Positions 51,301 to 59,886 of a stretch of 64,000 nucleotides of DNA are shown here, one piece after another. Under the pieces are notes generated by a model. The model saw nothing but the letters and a program-made list of their open reading frames with translations, did no database searches and was not told the DNA's origin. The stretch lies in NCBI RefSeq assembly GCF_903914075.1, contig NZ_CAIWNQ010000009.1, positions 1 to 64,000 of the forward strand. Direction: 5' to 3'. Numbering within the stretch: the stretch's first letter is position 1; every line of letters begins with the position of its first letter. The position numbers were made by a program, and so were the translations under genes. The stretch is from Ruegeria sp. THAF57 (GTDB lineage Bacteria; Pseudomonadota; Alphaproteobacteria; Rhodobacterales; Rhodobacteraceae).

Positions 51301-54300
51301 CTTCTGCTAGGTCAAACTCTTCCCAGAATTCGGTTGAATCTTTGGTGGCGTTTATTTGATCCGCAAGAGAATTCAGATAACCCGCAACGGTTTCAAGCAA
51401 TTGAACGGCCACACCTGCATCGCTTTCGACGACTGCGCGAAATTCTTCCGCACCGATTCGAAGGAACGAACAGTCGCTTACCGCGACCAAATTCAACTGC
51501 CTTGGGTCGTTGGTTATGATTGATAGGTCTCCGATCAACCGACCGGGCCCGACCGTTGAAATCGGACGGGAACCGCCGCCGTCTTCGGGCCATTCAAGAC
51601 TGGCCTCACCGGAAATGCAAAGATACGCCGCATCTGGCGCTTGCCCGTGTGAGAATATCACCTGCCCGGCTGCTACATCATACCATTGCGCCGAAAACGC
51701 CAACAGGCGCTGGTTTTTAGCATCTATTCCGGCGAACAGTTCGGTCGAAGAAATAATCTTCAGCTTGCGGCCCAGATCGCCGACAACGCTAGCGTCTTCC
51801 TCGGTGGTCGCTTTCGAGACACCGTCGATGCGCCCATCTTTGATCTCGACGAACAGGTCATAGGCTTCGGGATGGGCAAAGCTGTCCTCCATAAAGATCA
51901 TGATCGAATCCGGCAACAACTCGCGCAGCTTTAGTCGCGTTCGCAGGCGGCTTTCGGAATCGTGGCTGGCCAGTGCCTTGTCGAGGATCAGCACATCGGG
52001 GCGCTTGATCCCCGCACGAGAGAATGCGGCCCTTTCCTGAAAGACCGTCGGCAAGTTGTTTCCACCCAAACCGGATGGTAGGTCATAAATGATGGCCGCT
52101 GCACGGCGACGTAAACCGGCCTCGTTCATGGTTTCGGCAACAACATCCTCGATCTCATCCGCGTGGGCCCCTGCCGTCAGTGAAATCCGACCAAACAGAG
52201 CATTCTCCATGGCCGTCATGCGACCGATATAGGCTTCAGGGTCTACGGGGATGAACATGCCATCCATTGATGTTCTTAGGCGTTCAGCCTGATTGCTTCG
52301 GATCGAAAGGATCTTTTCTTTGTATTCATCCGGGAAATCCGGGCCGATCTGCTCGGCCGTCAATAAGAAAGGAACCGTCAGCAGCAATGCGCGCTCGCGT
52401 TCGCTGATCGCGTCGTCGCCCTTAGCAATGCGCCGTTCCTCGATATCCAGCAGCCGATAGTACATCTCCTTGGTCATACCAAGGCGCAGGAACAGCGGGT
52501 GGTCTGTCCCGTCGCGCCCAAACGTGCGGTTAAGTGTCTTGAGAACCGCGCTTGAGATACCCATCGCGTCATCGTCCAACTCATGCGCGCGCAGCATGGA
52601 CATGAACCGCCCGTCACCGGCCAGAATATCCGGAGAAATGTCCCGCGACGGAGCCGCATAAAGCAGGTTGCCGCCCAAGGGAACGGCTGGGTTAAACCGA
52701 TCCGGGTCGAACCGGTAAACATAGCGATCCAACCCTCTGTCCCGAAGCCGCTCGGCAACAACTTCGCGCAAACCCACGATGTCACGCGCCAGTGTCGGGT
52801 GCTGAACCGGGTCGAACTGGCTGCGCAATGTGCGGCGGAACATGAACTCGTCAATGCCCATCGCTTCAACCAGTTGGAACCACCAATCGCGGATTTCCTC
52901 GGCATCTTCCAGACCGGCCAGCCCAGGATCAATCCAGTCATCAGACAGGGAATCCACCGGGTTTCCGGCGCGTTCCGCTTCGATCTGCCATCGGTTCGGG
53001 GTCTTTTGGGCGTCTTCCTCATGCTGAGGGTGGGTGCGCAGCGGCATAAGCAGGTTGTCCCCCAGCGTGCCATCAAACAGGTAAGGGCGAGAATATGCAT
53101 ATCCGATCCGCGCCGCGATCACAGCCTGATGCAAGCTCTGAAGATCGTGCCCTGCTATGATGACGTCCCCCTGAACCGGCAAAATCTCCCGGGTCAGCAA
53201 TTGTGCCAACGCGCTGCGTTCGGCCGCGTTTGATGACTTGATGGCCACACGGGCACCTTTGGGTATGGTCAAGTCGATGTCTTCCAGGACCGTCTTTCCG
53301 TCACCGTCGCGAACGGTGATATTCTGAAGCTGAATCGCGCCCGTGAGATGGGGAATTGTCTCGGGCTCGCCCAAAAACAACTCTTCAGGGATCATGTTGT
53401 CAGGCGCAAAGCGTTCGGTCACAACTTCCCACCGCAGCGACATGTCCTGCACCTGATTGTAATAGGTCAGAAGGTCTTTCCACGGCCCGCTGAGGTCCTT
53501 GTAAGCTCCCAATGCGGCGACAAGCGCGCCCACAGTCACCTCGCCCTTGATCGCAAGATACCCTCCTACTGAATAGAACAGGAACGGCGTGATCTGCGTG
53601 ATCAGGTTGTTGAGGAATTTCATGAAGAACTTCTTGTTGTAGATCTTGAAACGGATCTCAAACAAGGTCCCCAGTCGGTGACTGAATTGTGCCAGGCGAT
53701 ACCGCCAACCGCCATTAGCACGAAGATCACTGATCCCTGCCGCACTTTCGCCGATCTCAGAGCTCAGCCGGCGCACTTCCTGAATGCGATCTTTGTTCAG
53801 TAGGTTGATCTGCCGCTGCAGTTTGGGGATCAGCCAGGCCTGCAATGGGATCAGTGCGATACTGGCCAGACCAAACCAGACGCTCTGCATGAACAGAAAA
53901 GTAACAATGGTCATCATCTGACCAAACTGAAACACCGGCTGTGCGATGGCGTCGCCCATCAGCCCGCCCATCGGCTCGGCCTCGGATGTGATCATGGACA
54001 CCAACTCACCCTGACTGGTGGTGGCAAAATAGGACTTGGGAAACCGCATGGTGCGATGAATCAGAGTAAAGCGCAGGCGGCGTAGCATCCGTTCGGCCAG
54101 CACACCCTTCATCGTGTTGATCCGCATCTTCATCAATCCGCTGGCAATCACGGTCGCCAGAAATGCAACGCAGAGGATCAGAAGATACTGCACCTGCGTG
54201 AACGTCACGCCCATTACCGTCACGCTATCACTGGGCGCACCGATGGCATCGTTGATGATCTGCTTGGGCAGTTCGAGCGAGGCATAAAGAAACGGAAACG

Positions 54301-54379
54301 AGAATACAGTCAGAACCAGCAGCACAAGCTGTTGTTTCTTTGAATATTTCCAGATGAATGAAAAAAGAGTGGGTTCCAT
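51281..54379 (-). CDS. ABC exporter-like protein with degenerate ATPase and cyclic-nucleotide-binding-type domain
   Basis: This is 1,032 residues from the ATG at 54379. A six-helix ABC exporter membrane domain fills residues 1-330 (ISDLRANGGWRYRL...). The nucleotide-binding domain (345-840) is aberrant. The Walker A equivalent (378-390) reads VAIKSSNAAERSA, with the glycines and lysine lost. About 330 residues are inserted after LGDNLLMP. The signature is replaced by SGLGGNNLPTVF. Walker B is LILDKALAS, with Lys in place of the catalytic Glu. The C-terminus (850-1010) is a cNMP-binding-type barrel (GQVIFSHGQAPDAAYLCISGEASLEW; GRLIGDLSII). It probably cannot hydrolyse ATP normally. It is co-transcribed with the CPBP peptidase. 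Confidence 0.82.
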   Translation of the reverse strand: MEPTLFSFIWKYSKKQQLVLLVLTVFSFPFLYASLELPKQIINDAIGAPSDSVTVMGVTFTQVQYLLILCVAFLATVIASGLMKMRINTMKGVLAERMLRRLRFTLIHRTMRFPKSYFATTSQGELVSMITSEAEPMGGLMGDAIAQPVFQFGQMMTIVTFLFMQSVWFGLASIALIPLQAWLIPKLQRQINLLNKDRIQEVRRLSSEIGESAAGISDLRANGGWRYRLAQFSHRLGTLFEIRFKIYNKKFFMKFLNNLITQITPFLFYSVGGYLAIKGEVTVGALVAALGAYKDLSGPWKDLLTYYNQVQDMSLRWEVVTERFAPDNMIPEELFLGEPETIPHLTGAIQLQNITVRDGDGKTVLEDIDLTIPKGARVAIKSSNAAERSALAQLLTREILPVQGDVIIAGHDLQSLHQAVIAARIGYAYSRPYLFDGTLGDNLLMPLRTHPQHEEDAQKTPNRWQIEAERAGNPVDSLSDDWIDPGLAGLEDAEEIRDWWFQLVEAMGIDEFMFRRTLRSQFDPVQHPTLARDIVGLREVVAERLRDRGLDRYVYRFDPDRFNPAVPLGGNLLYAAPSRDISPDILAGDGRFMSMLRAHELDDDAMGISSAVLKTLNRTFGRDGTDHPLFLRLGMTKEMYYRLLDIEERRIAKGDDAISERERALLLTVPFLLTAEQIGPDFPDEYKEKILSIRSNQAERLRTSMDGMFIPVDPEAYIGRMTAMENALFGRISLTAGAHADEIEDVVAETMNEAGLRRRAAAIIYDLPSGLGGNNLPTVFQERAAFSRAGIKRPDVLILDKALASHDSESRLRTRLKLRELLPDSIMIFMEDSFAHPEAYDLFVEIKDGRIDGVSKATTEEDASVVGDLGRKLKIISSTELFAGIDAKNQRLLAFSAQWYDVAAGQVIFSHGQAPDAAYLCISGEASLEWPEDGGGSRPISTVGPGRLIGDLSIITNDPRQLNLVAVSDCSFLRIGAEEFRAVVESDAGVAVQLLETVAGYLNSLADQINATKDSTEFWEEFDLAEGESDRA

Positions 54380-54621
54380 GCCCCGGCCTTGTATCAAAAA
54401 ATGGTATGCAGTTTTTCGGATGATCCACAGCAATCAGGTGCCGGACGGTACGCATAGACCCGGTTGATTGCAAGAACGCCGCCTGACGTATCAGAACGCC
54501 ACCGGACTGCCCAGCCCTAAGCGTAATGGCGTATCGCGAAAATTTATCCTTTTCGTTCGAATTCCGCTTTATTCTGATCGCTGTCTTTGACTAAAGAGAT
54601 ATACCTTCAGGCGATGGGATT

Positions 54622-55383
54622 ATGGGCAGACTTCTGGATCGCTATATACACCGCAAAGTTCTTGCGCGTTGGCGTCAGGCTGCACAGTCTGCAGCAGACG
54701 CCGCACCCGCAACTTTGCGCACACAACGAGACGAGGCGCGCAGGCTGCGCGGTCACCTCGACCAATTGATCCTCGAAGCAGACGGTCAACTGATGCGCCC
54801 GCTGATCGGCTCATCCCAGTTTCCCAAGCCGTTGGGAACAGATTGGTACTGGCGGCCAGACCTTTGGCGGGGACCGCTGCCGCGTTCCGGTGTGGCGTCG
54901 GCCCCTCGTAAAGTCACGATGGATCAGCATGTGTCTTTGTTTCATGACTGCCGTTTGTCCGAGATTGGAATCCGTCAAACGCGAAACACGCGGGACAACG
55001 ACCTTGCCGCATTTGGACTGAGCCTAGAGGTATTCGGGTTCACCGGATCATTTCTGTCCCTGACCGTTGATTTGCCTGTCGAGGCCACGCAGGGATTCAG
55101 CAAACAACATCTGGTGCGCGTTGACGTGCATGCCGAGGCAGAGCGTCCATCAAGCATCATGGCGCGGCTGAATATCCAGCACGGCCCAAATACCGATCAG
55201 GTCCTGCGTCCGCTTGACATATCCCACACCTCCAGCGTGGCAGATTTCGATCTGGCGCATTTACCTTTGAATGAACGGCGTATTGATAAGGTTTGGCTAG
55301 ACCTGATCATGGACAATCCCGCAATGAACCGCATCATTCTGCGTGACCTGACCTTCTGCCGCCACTACCGTGCCGATTTGTGA
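54622..55383 (+). CDS. Conserved hypothetical protein, roseobacter-type (DUF6478-like)
   Basis: This is 253 residues from the ATG at 54622. An N-terminal helical stretch (MGRLLDRYIHRKVLARWRQAAQ, then a coiled coil) is followed by a beta-rich domain with GTDWYWRPDLWRGPLPRSGVASAPRK, LSLEVFGFTGSFLSLTVDLP and a final IILRDLTFCRHYRADL. I associate it with a conserved alphaproteobacterial family of unknown function, with modest confidence. It overlaps the next small gene by four bases (GTGA). No signal peptide or catalytic motif is seen. Confidence 0.65.
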   Translation: MGRLLDRYIHRKVLARWRQAAQSAADAAPATLRTQRDEARRLRGHLDQLILEADGQLMRPLIGSSQFPKPLGTDWYWRPDLWRGPLPRSGVASAPRKVTMDQHVSLFHDCRLSEIGIRQTRNTRDNDLAAFGLSLEVFGFTGSFLSLTVDLPVEATQGFSKQHLVRVDVHAEAERPSSIMARLNIQHGPNTDQVLRPLDISHTSSVADFDLAHLPLNERRIDKVWLDLIMDNPAMNRIILRDLTFCRHYRADL

Positions 55384-55754
55384 GTTACTTGGATATGACA
55401 CCCCCTATTCTGACGCCCATCCGACTGAAAAACGGCACCTGGCACGGGCACCTTTCAGCAGAAACGGAACCTCGGATCGAAGTTCGGTATCTGGGGCAAA
55501 AACTGGATGGCGTTGCCTTGTCTCCGACCAAAGGCGGATGGGCTCTGAGCGTAGAAGTTCCCACCGCGGCCTTATCCGACGGGGTCCACAGTTTTCTGAT
55601 CGTGGACCGGGAAACGTCACGGAAACTTGCAGACTTCACCGTGATTGCTGGAATGGCGGCGGCTGACGACATAAGGGCCGAGGTCAATCTGCTGCGCGCA
55701 GAACTGGACATGCTGAAGCGCGCTTTCCGCCGGGTACAGACGTCGGGCGACTAG
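55380..55754 (+). CDS. Conserved small hypothetical protein paired with the upstream gene
   Basis: This is 124 residues from a GTG that overlaps the previous stop. It has a small beta domain (IEVRYLGQKLDGVALSPTKGGWALSVEVP, GVHSFLIVDRETSRKLADFTV) and ends in a coiled coil (DDIRAEVNLLRAELDMLKRAFRR). The layout suggests a carbohydrate- or surface-recognition module with an oligomerising tail. No family name is offered. The overlap suggests a fixed functional pair. Confidence 0.65.
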   Translation: MSYLDMTPPILTPIRLKNGTWHGHLSAETEPRIEVRYLGQKLDGVALSPTKGGWALSVEVPTAALSDGVHSFLIVDRETSRKLADFTVIAGMAAADDIRAEVNLLRAELDMLKRAFRRVQTSGD

Positions 55755-55842
55755 GTATTCGTCCCCCCAAACACCGCATAACCCTATCTTTTGGCTCGTT
55801 TCCATGCATCATGGGTGCATTTTTCGGAAACAGGATGCGTTC

Positions 55843-57369
55843 ATGGACCGAGCCAGCATAATCAAGGTGATCGCGCTGATGGTGACGGGGTTCGGCATCG
55901 GCATCGACTTTACGGGTGCCTTGATATTGGTACCCGCTATCGAAAACAGCTTTGACGCTGATATCACCAGCACTCAGTGGGTGCTGAATATCTATGCCCT
56001 GTTTTTTGCCATGACCATGGTCGCGGGTGGACGCATGGGGGATATGTTTGGCCATCGCAGGATGATGCTGATTGGCCTTTCGATCTTTCTGTTTGCATCG
56101 GTCATGTGTTTTGTTTCGCCAAGCCTGGATTTTCTGATCGCATCACGTGCCTTGCAGGGGATCGGCGCAGGATGCGTGTGGCCCTGCACTTTGGCCTTCG
56201 GTGCCACCAAGGTTTCCAAACCAGAACACAGAGCCATGATCATGGGTCTGATCCTTGCCGGTGTAACCACCGGCAATGTCTTTGGTCCGATGATCAGCGG
56301 AATGGCCGTCAGCTTTGGTGACTGGAGGATGTTCTTTCTGGCAAATGTCGTCTTCTCGACCGTTTCGATGGTGACCGCCCTTGTTTTGATGGAGCGTGAA
56401 ACTCAGCACAAAAAGGGCGAGCATCTGGATTTCGCCGGTATGGGTCTTTTGTCCTTTGCGGTTTTGTTACTGCTCTACGGGTTGGACGTGGGTGCCGATT
56501 GGGGATGGACGTCGGTCCCGTTACTGATGCTGTTCTTCGTCAGTGCCGTCTTGTTTTTCTTTTTCCCGATGGTCGAAAAGCGTGTGAAAGAGCCGTTGCT
56601 GATGCCGCAAATGATGCAGAACCGCGAGTTCCGGATTACGCTGGGGCTTAACATGTTCAATGTGTCGGCGGCCTTTGTCGGATTGCTGTATTTCCCGCAA
56701 TATATGCAAAAGGTTCTGGGTTGGTCGGTGTTTCATTCGGCGCTTGGCCTTGCCCCGCTAACCGTTTTGTTGGCTGTCGGGTCGATCGTTTCGGGTACGC
56801 TTTATAATGACTTTGGCCCCAAACGCCTGCTGTTCTGGGGTTATCTGATCGCAACGGTGGGTGCAGTCAGTATCGTCGTGATGCCCAGTGGCCTTGGGTA
56901 TTTCCAGATTTTGCCCGGCATGGCGATGATTGGCTTGGGTGCCACGCTTACGGTCGGGCCTTCCGGTACGGCAGCCGTCTGCGCCGTCAAGCCCGAGCGT
57001 GCGGGGCTGGTCGGCGGATTAAGCTTTATGACCCACCTGGTCTATGGGGCGATCTCGGTCGCCTGTGCAACGGCGATCATGTATGTCACCAGCCTGTCCA
57101 GTCTTGGCAAACGGCTTTCCGCGGACGGCATCAACATGTCAGAGGCGGACCAAAGGGCCATCAACGGGGGAACCCTGACAACGGACTCGGCAAAGGCGGT
57201 CATGTCCAAGCTCAGTTCGGCAGAAGCTGAAAGAGTTGAGTCAGCAATCGCTGCCGCGTTCGACACTGGTATGAACATGGCGTTTGTCTTTGCCGCCATA
57301 TCTGTTTCGGTGGGTGTCGTTCTGGCGATGATGCTGGACGAAGACAATCTGCGCAGCGTCGAAAGCTGA
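55843..57369 (+). CDS. MFS transporter, DHA2 (14-TM) drug-efflux type
   Basis: This is 508 residues from the ATG at 55843. About 14 hydrophobic segments are present, with NIYALFFAMTMVAGGRMGDMFGHRRMMLIGLSIFL (motif A) and SRALQGIGAGCVWPCTLAFGATKV (motif B/C region). The length and motif set fit the EmrB/QacA-like DHA2 family. The C-terminal loop before the last helix is long and hydrophilic. It is monocistronic; a hairpin at 57381-57402 follows. The substrate is unknown. Confidence 0.87.
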   Translation: MDRASIIKVIALMVTGFGIGIDFTGALILVPAIENSFDADITSTQWVLNIYALFFAMTMVAGGRMGDMFGHRRMMLIGLSIFLFASVMCFVSPSLDFLIASRALQGIGAGCVWPCTLAFGATKVSKPEHRAMIMGLILAGVTTGNVFGPMISGMAVSFGDWRMFFLANVVFSTVSMVTALVLMERETQHKKGEHLDFAGMGLLSFAVLLLLYGLDVGADWGWTSVPLLMLFFVSAVLFFFFPMVEKRVKEPLLMPQMMQNREFRITLGLNMFNVSAAFVGLLYFPQYMQKVLGWSVFHSALGLAPLTVLLAVGSIVSGTLYNDFGPKRLLFWGYLIATVGAVSIVVMPSGLGYFQILPGMAMIGLGATLTVGPSGTAAVCAVKPERAGLVGGLSFMTHLVYGAISVACATAIMYVTSLSSLGKRLSADGINMSEADQRAINGGTLTTDSAKAVMSKLSSAEAERVESAIAAAFDTGMNMAFVFAAISVSVGVVLAMMLDEDNLRSVES

Positions 57370-57380
57370 CGAAAAGAAAA

Positions 57381-57402
57381 AGGGCCGCCAGTTGGCGGCC
57401 CT
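57381..57402 (-). terminator. Terminator for ctpA, also behind the convergent MFS gene
   Basis: AGGGCCGCC (57381-57389) and GGCGGCCCT (57394-57402) form a 9-bp stem with loop AGTT. Read on the minus strand the stem is followed by TTTTTCTTTTC, a good termination tract for the ctpA operon. Confidence 0.9.
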
Positions 57403-57408
57403 AGTATC

Positions 57409-58749
57409 TTATTGGGATGGCCCGTTTGGATTAAACGCTGACAGTCCCTTTAGAATGTCAATGGCATAGGCCAGTTGATAATCCTCTTCCCGCAGTTCAG
57501 CCGTTTCTTCGGCCTTGGCGCGATCTTCCTCAATCTGGCGAATCTCATCTTCGCTCAGGCTGTCATTGTTCAGGCTGCCACGCAGGTCAGCCTCGGACCG
57601 GGTGCGCGCATCGCTTTCGTCTTCTTCTGTTTCAGGCGCGGAACGCGGTTGCTCGACGATGATATCCGGGCTGACGCCAAGTGCCTGAATCGAGCGGCCC
57701 GACGGTGTATAGTAGCGTGACGTGGTCAGGCGCATTGCGCCGTCGCCCCGCAGAGGCATGACGGTCTGTACCGACCCTTTACCGAAGCTTTTTGTCCCAA
57801 CAACGATCGCACGGCGGTGATCCTGAAGCGCACCTGCGACGATCTCGGACGCTGATGCAGATCCACCATTGATCAGCACGACAATTGGCTTGCCTTCGGC
57901 CAGATCGCCCGGCGTTGCATTAAACCGCTCGCCATCATTTGCGTCACGGCCGCGGGTCGAGACAATCTCGCCTTCGTTCAGGAAGGCGTCGGACACTTTG
58001 ATCGCCTGCGTCAACAGCCCGCCCGGATTGTTCCTGAGGTCAAGAACAACGCCGTTGACCTTGTCGATGCCGCCAATTTCGGCGATCTGCTCATTCAATC
58101 CTTCTTCCAGATTGGGGAAGGTCTGGTCGTTGAAAGTGGTCACACGCAACACGACGCTTGTGCCTTCGGTCCGGGCGCGCACGGCAGTCAGCTTGATTGT
58201 GTCGCGGATGATGGTGACGTCAAAAGGATCAGTCTCACCTTCCCGAACGACCGTGATGATGATCTCGGACCCAACAGGGCCGCGCATCAGATCAACGGCC
58301 TTATCCAGCGTCAGACCCAAGATGCTTTCGCCATCGACATGCGTGATGAAGTCACCTGCTTCGATCCCCGCCTCATCCGCCGGAGTGCCGTCGATCGGTG
58401 AGACGACTTTTACAAAGCCTTCTTCCTGTGTGACCTCGATGCCCAAACCACCGAACTCACCCCGGGTTTGGACGCGCATCTGCTCGGCGTCATCGGGCGA
58501 CAGATAGCTTGAATGCGGGTCCAGCGATGTCAGCATCCCGTCAATCGCGGCTTCAATCAGTTCTTCGGGCTCAACCTCTTCGACATATTGCGCGCGAATG
58601 CGTTCAAAAATATCGCCAAACAGGTCCAGTTGCTCATATACACTGGCCTTGTTTTCGGCCTCTTGAGCAAGCAGGGGACCAGCAATCTGCGTCGTTGCGA
58701 CGATACCTGCCAGGGTTCCGGCCAAACCGGCCATCACAAATTTCTTCAT
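57409..58749 (-). CDS. ctpA: Carboxy-terminal processing protease (S41)
   Basis: This 446-residue secreted protease has a signal anchor (MKKFVMAGLAGTLAGIVATTQIAGPLLA), a PDZ domain near GLGIEVTQEEGFVKVVSPIDGTPADEAGIEAGDFI, and the S41 core. The catalytic Ser is in VVLINGGSASASEIVAGALQDHRRA and the Lys in VVGTKSFGKGSVQ. The C-terminus is acidic and helical. CtpA-type proteases degrade or process periplasmic proteins, including peptidoglycan hydrolases. It lies just downstream of an EnvC-like gene, six bases apart, a common alphaproteobacterial pairing. Confidence 0.92.
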   Translation of the reverse strand: MKKFVMAGLAGTLAGIVATTQIAGPLLAQEAENKASVYEQLDLFGDIFERIRAQYVEEVEPEELIEAAIDGMLTSLDPHSSYLSPDDAEQMRVQTRGEFGGLGIEVTQEEGFVKVVSPIDGTPADEAGIEAGDFITHVDGESILGLTLDKAVDLMRGPVGSEIIITVVREGETDPFDVTIIRDTIKLTAVRARTEGTSVVLRVTTFNDQTFPNLEEGLNEQIAEIGGIDKVNGVVLDLRNNPGGLLTQAIKVSDAFLNEGEIVSTRGRDANDGERFNATPGDLAEGKPIVVLINGGSASASEIVAGALQDHRRAIVVGTKSFGKGSVQTVMPLRGDGAMRLTTSRYYTPSGRSIQALGVSPDIIVEQPRSAPETEEDESDARTRSEADLRGSLNNDSLSEDEIRQIEEDRAKAEETAELREEDYQLAYAIDILKGLSAFNPNGPSQ

Positions 58750-58755
58750 ACTCGT

Positions 58756-59886
58756 TTATCCATCCTTGTCGGTCCGAAACCAAGATTCCGGGTCCACGGG
58801 GCTGTTATCTTGTCTTACCTCTATATAGAGCGTTTCTGACCGCTCAGTTCCAGTGCCATCACCGCTTGTTGACAAAATAGCGCCTATTTCTGGTGTTTCA
58901 CCGGGCATCAACCCGACCGGAGTGCCCTCGGGGATCACTTGTCCGGCTTCACCATAAACCTCCTGCAACCCGGCAAAAACGAACAGCAGTCCCGGCTGAG
59001 GTTCAAGAATTATCAGGTTGCCAAGTTCCAACAAAGGCCCGCGATATCGAATGGTTGCGGCAGTTGGGGACGTGACAATCGCGCGTGGCCGGGTCGCCAG
59101 GACAATGCCGGGCCGGGTGACACCGGCAGCATCGGATTCGTCGGCATGGTGCAAAATGACACCCCGCGATGGCAGAGCGATCTGGCCCTGCCGGTTTGAA
59201 ACATTCGCATCGGTCTGCGCGATTTCACCTTCTGATATTTCCGACAATCCGCTGGCAAACCCTTCCAAAGTTTCGGTCGAGGAAATCAGAATGGCGGTGC
59301 GGATCGGGTCTTCGATAAATCTGCGGGGCAAGTCCGTTCGATCAGAGATCGCTTCGCTCAACTTGGTGCGCGCTGTCTGCACCCCAACCAACCCTTCGGT
59401 CAGGGTTTCCGACGCGTTTTGCTGCAACAGGCGTAGTGTCTGAACCTCATGCAGGTTTTCGGCCAATGCCTGCGCGCGGGCATTCAGGGCCGGAGTGACT
59501 TCGGATAGCATCATCCCGGCGCGTGCCGACCCCAACGGGCCAGACGGGTGTAGCATGAGAACCGGCGGCGCGGTTGTCTCAATGGTTTGAAGGACACCCA
59601 ATAGCTGGGCCACATCCTCTTCACGTGCGTGTAGTTCGGCTGTCAATTGGGCCTCACGCGTGGCAGCCCGGCGCAAACCGTCCCGCATTGCTGAAAGCCC
59701 GGCCTCATAGGCCTGTATTGTCGCAGTCAGTGCGCGCACGCGATCTCGGGCACTGTCAGCTTCGGTCAGTGCAATTGACGCCTGTTCAAGTTTGCGCGCG
59801 GCGTTCAGCGCGGCGGTCGACGGATCTGTCTGTGCACTGGCAGGCGATGCGAAGGCCATCGCCAGAATAAGCGCGCGAAACGTCAT
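58756..59886 (-). CDS. EnvC-family murein hydrolase activator (LytM/M23 domain)
   Basis: This 376-residue protein has a signal peptide (MTFRALILAMAFASPASA), a long coiled coil (about 25-215, e.g. ALTATIQAYEAGLSAM, EAQLTAELHAREEDVAQLL) and a C-terminal LytM-like domain (IVTSPTAATIRYRGPLLELGNLIILEPQPGLLFVFAGL). The HxH and other zinc residues of active M23 enzymes are missing, as in EnvC, which activates amidases rather than cutting peptidoglycan. It lies between gpmI (ATGA overlap) and ctpA. Confidence 0.88.
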   Translation of the reverse strand: MTFRALILAMAFASPASAQTDPSTAALNAARKLEQASIALTEADSARDRVRALTATIQAYEAGLSAMRDGLRRAATREAQLTAELHAREEDVAQLLGVLQTIETTAPPVLMLHPSGPLGSARAGMMLSEVTPALNARAQALAENLHEVQTLRLLQQNASETLTEGLVGVQTARTKLSEAISDRTDLPRRFIEDPIRTAILISSTETLEGFASGLSEISEGEIAQTDANVSNRQGQIALPSRGVILHHADESDAAGVTRPGIVLATRPRAIVTSPTAATIRYRGPLLELGNLIILEPQPGLLFVFAGLQEVYGEAGQVIPEGTPVGLMPGETPEIGAILSTSGDGTGTERSETLYIEVRQDNSPVDPESWFRTDKDG

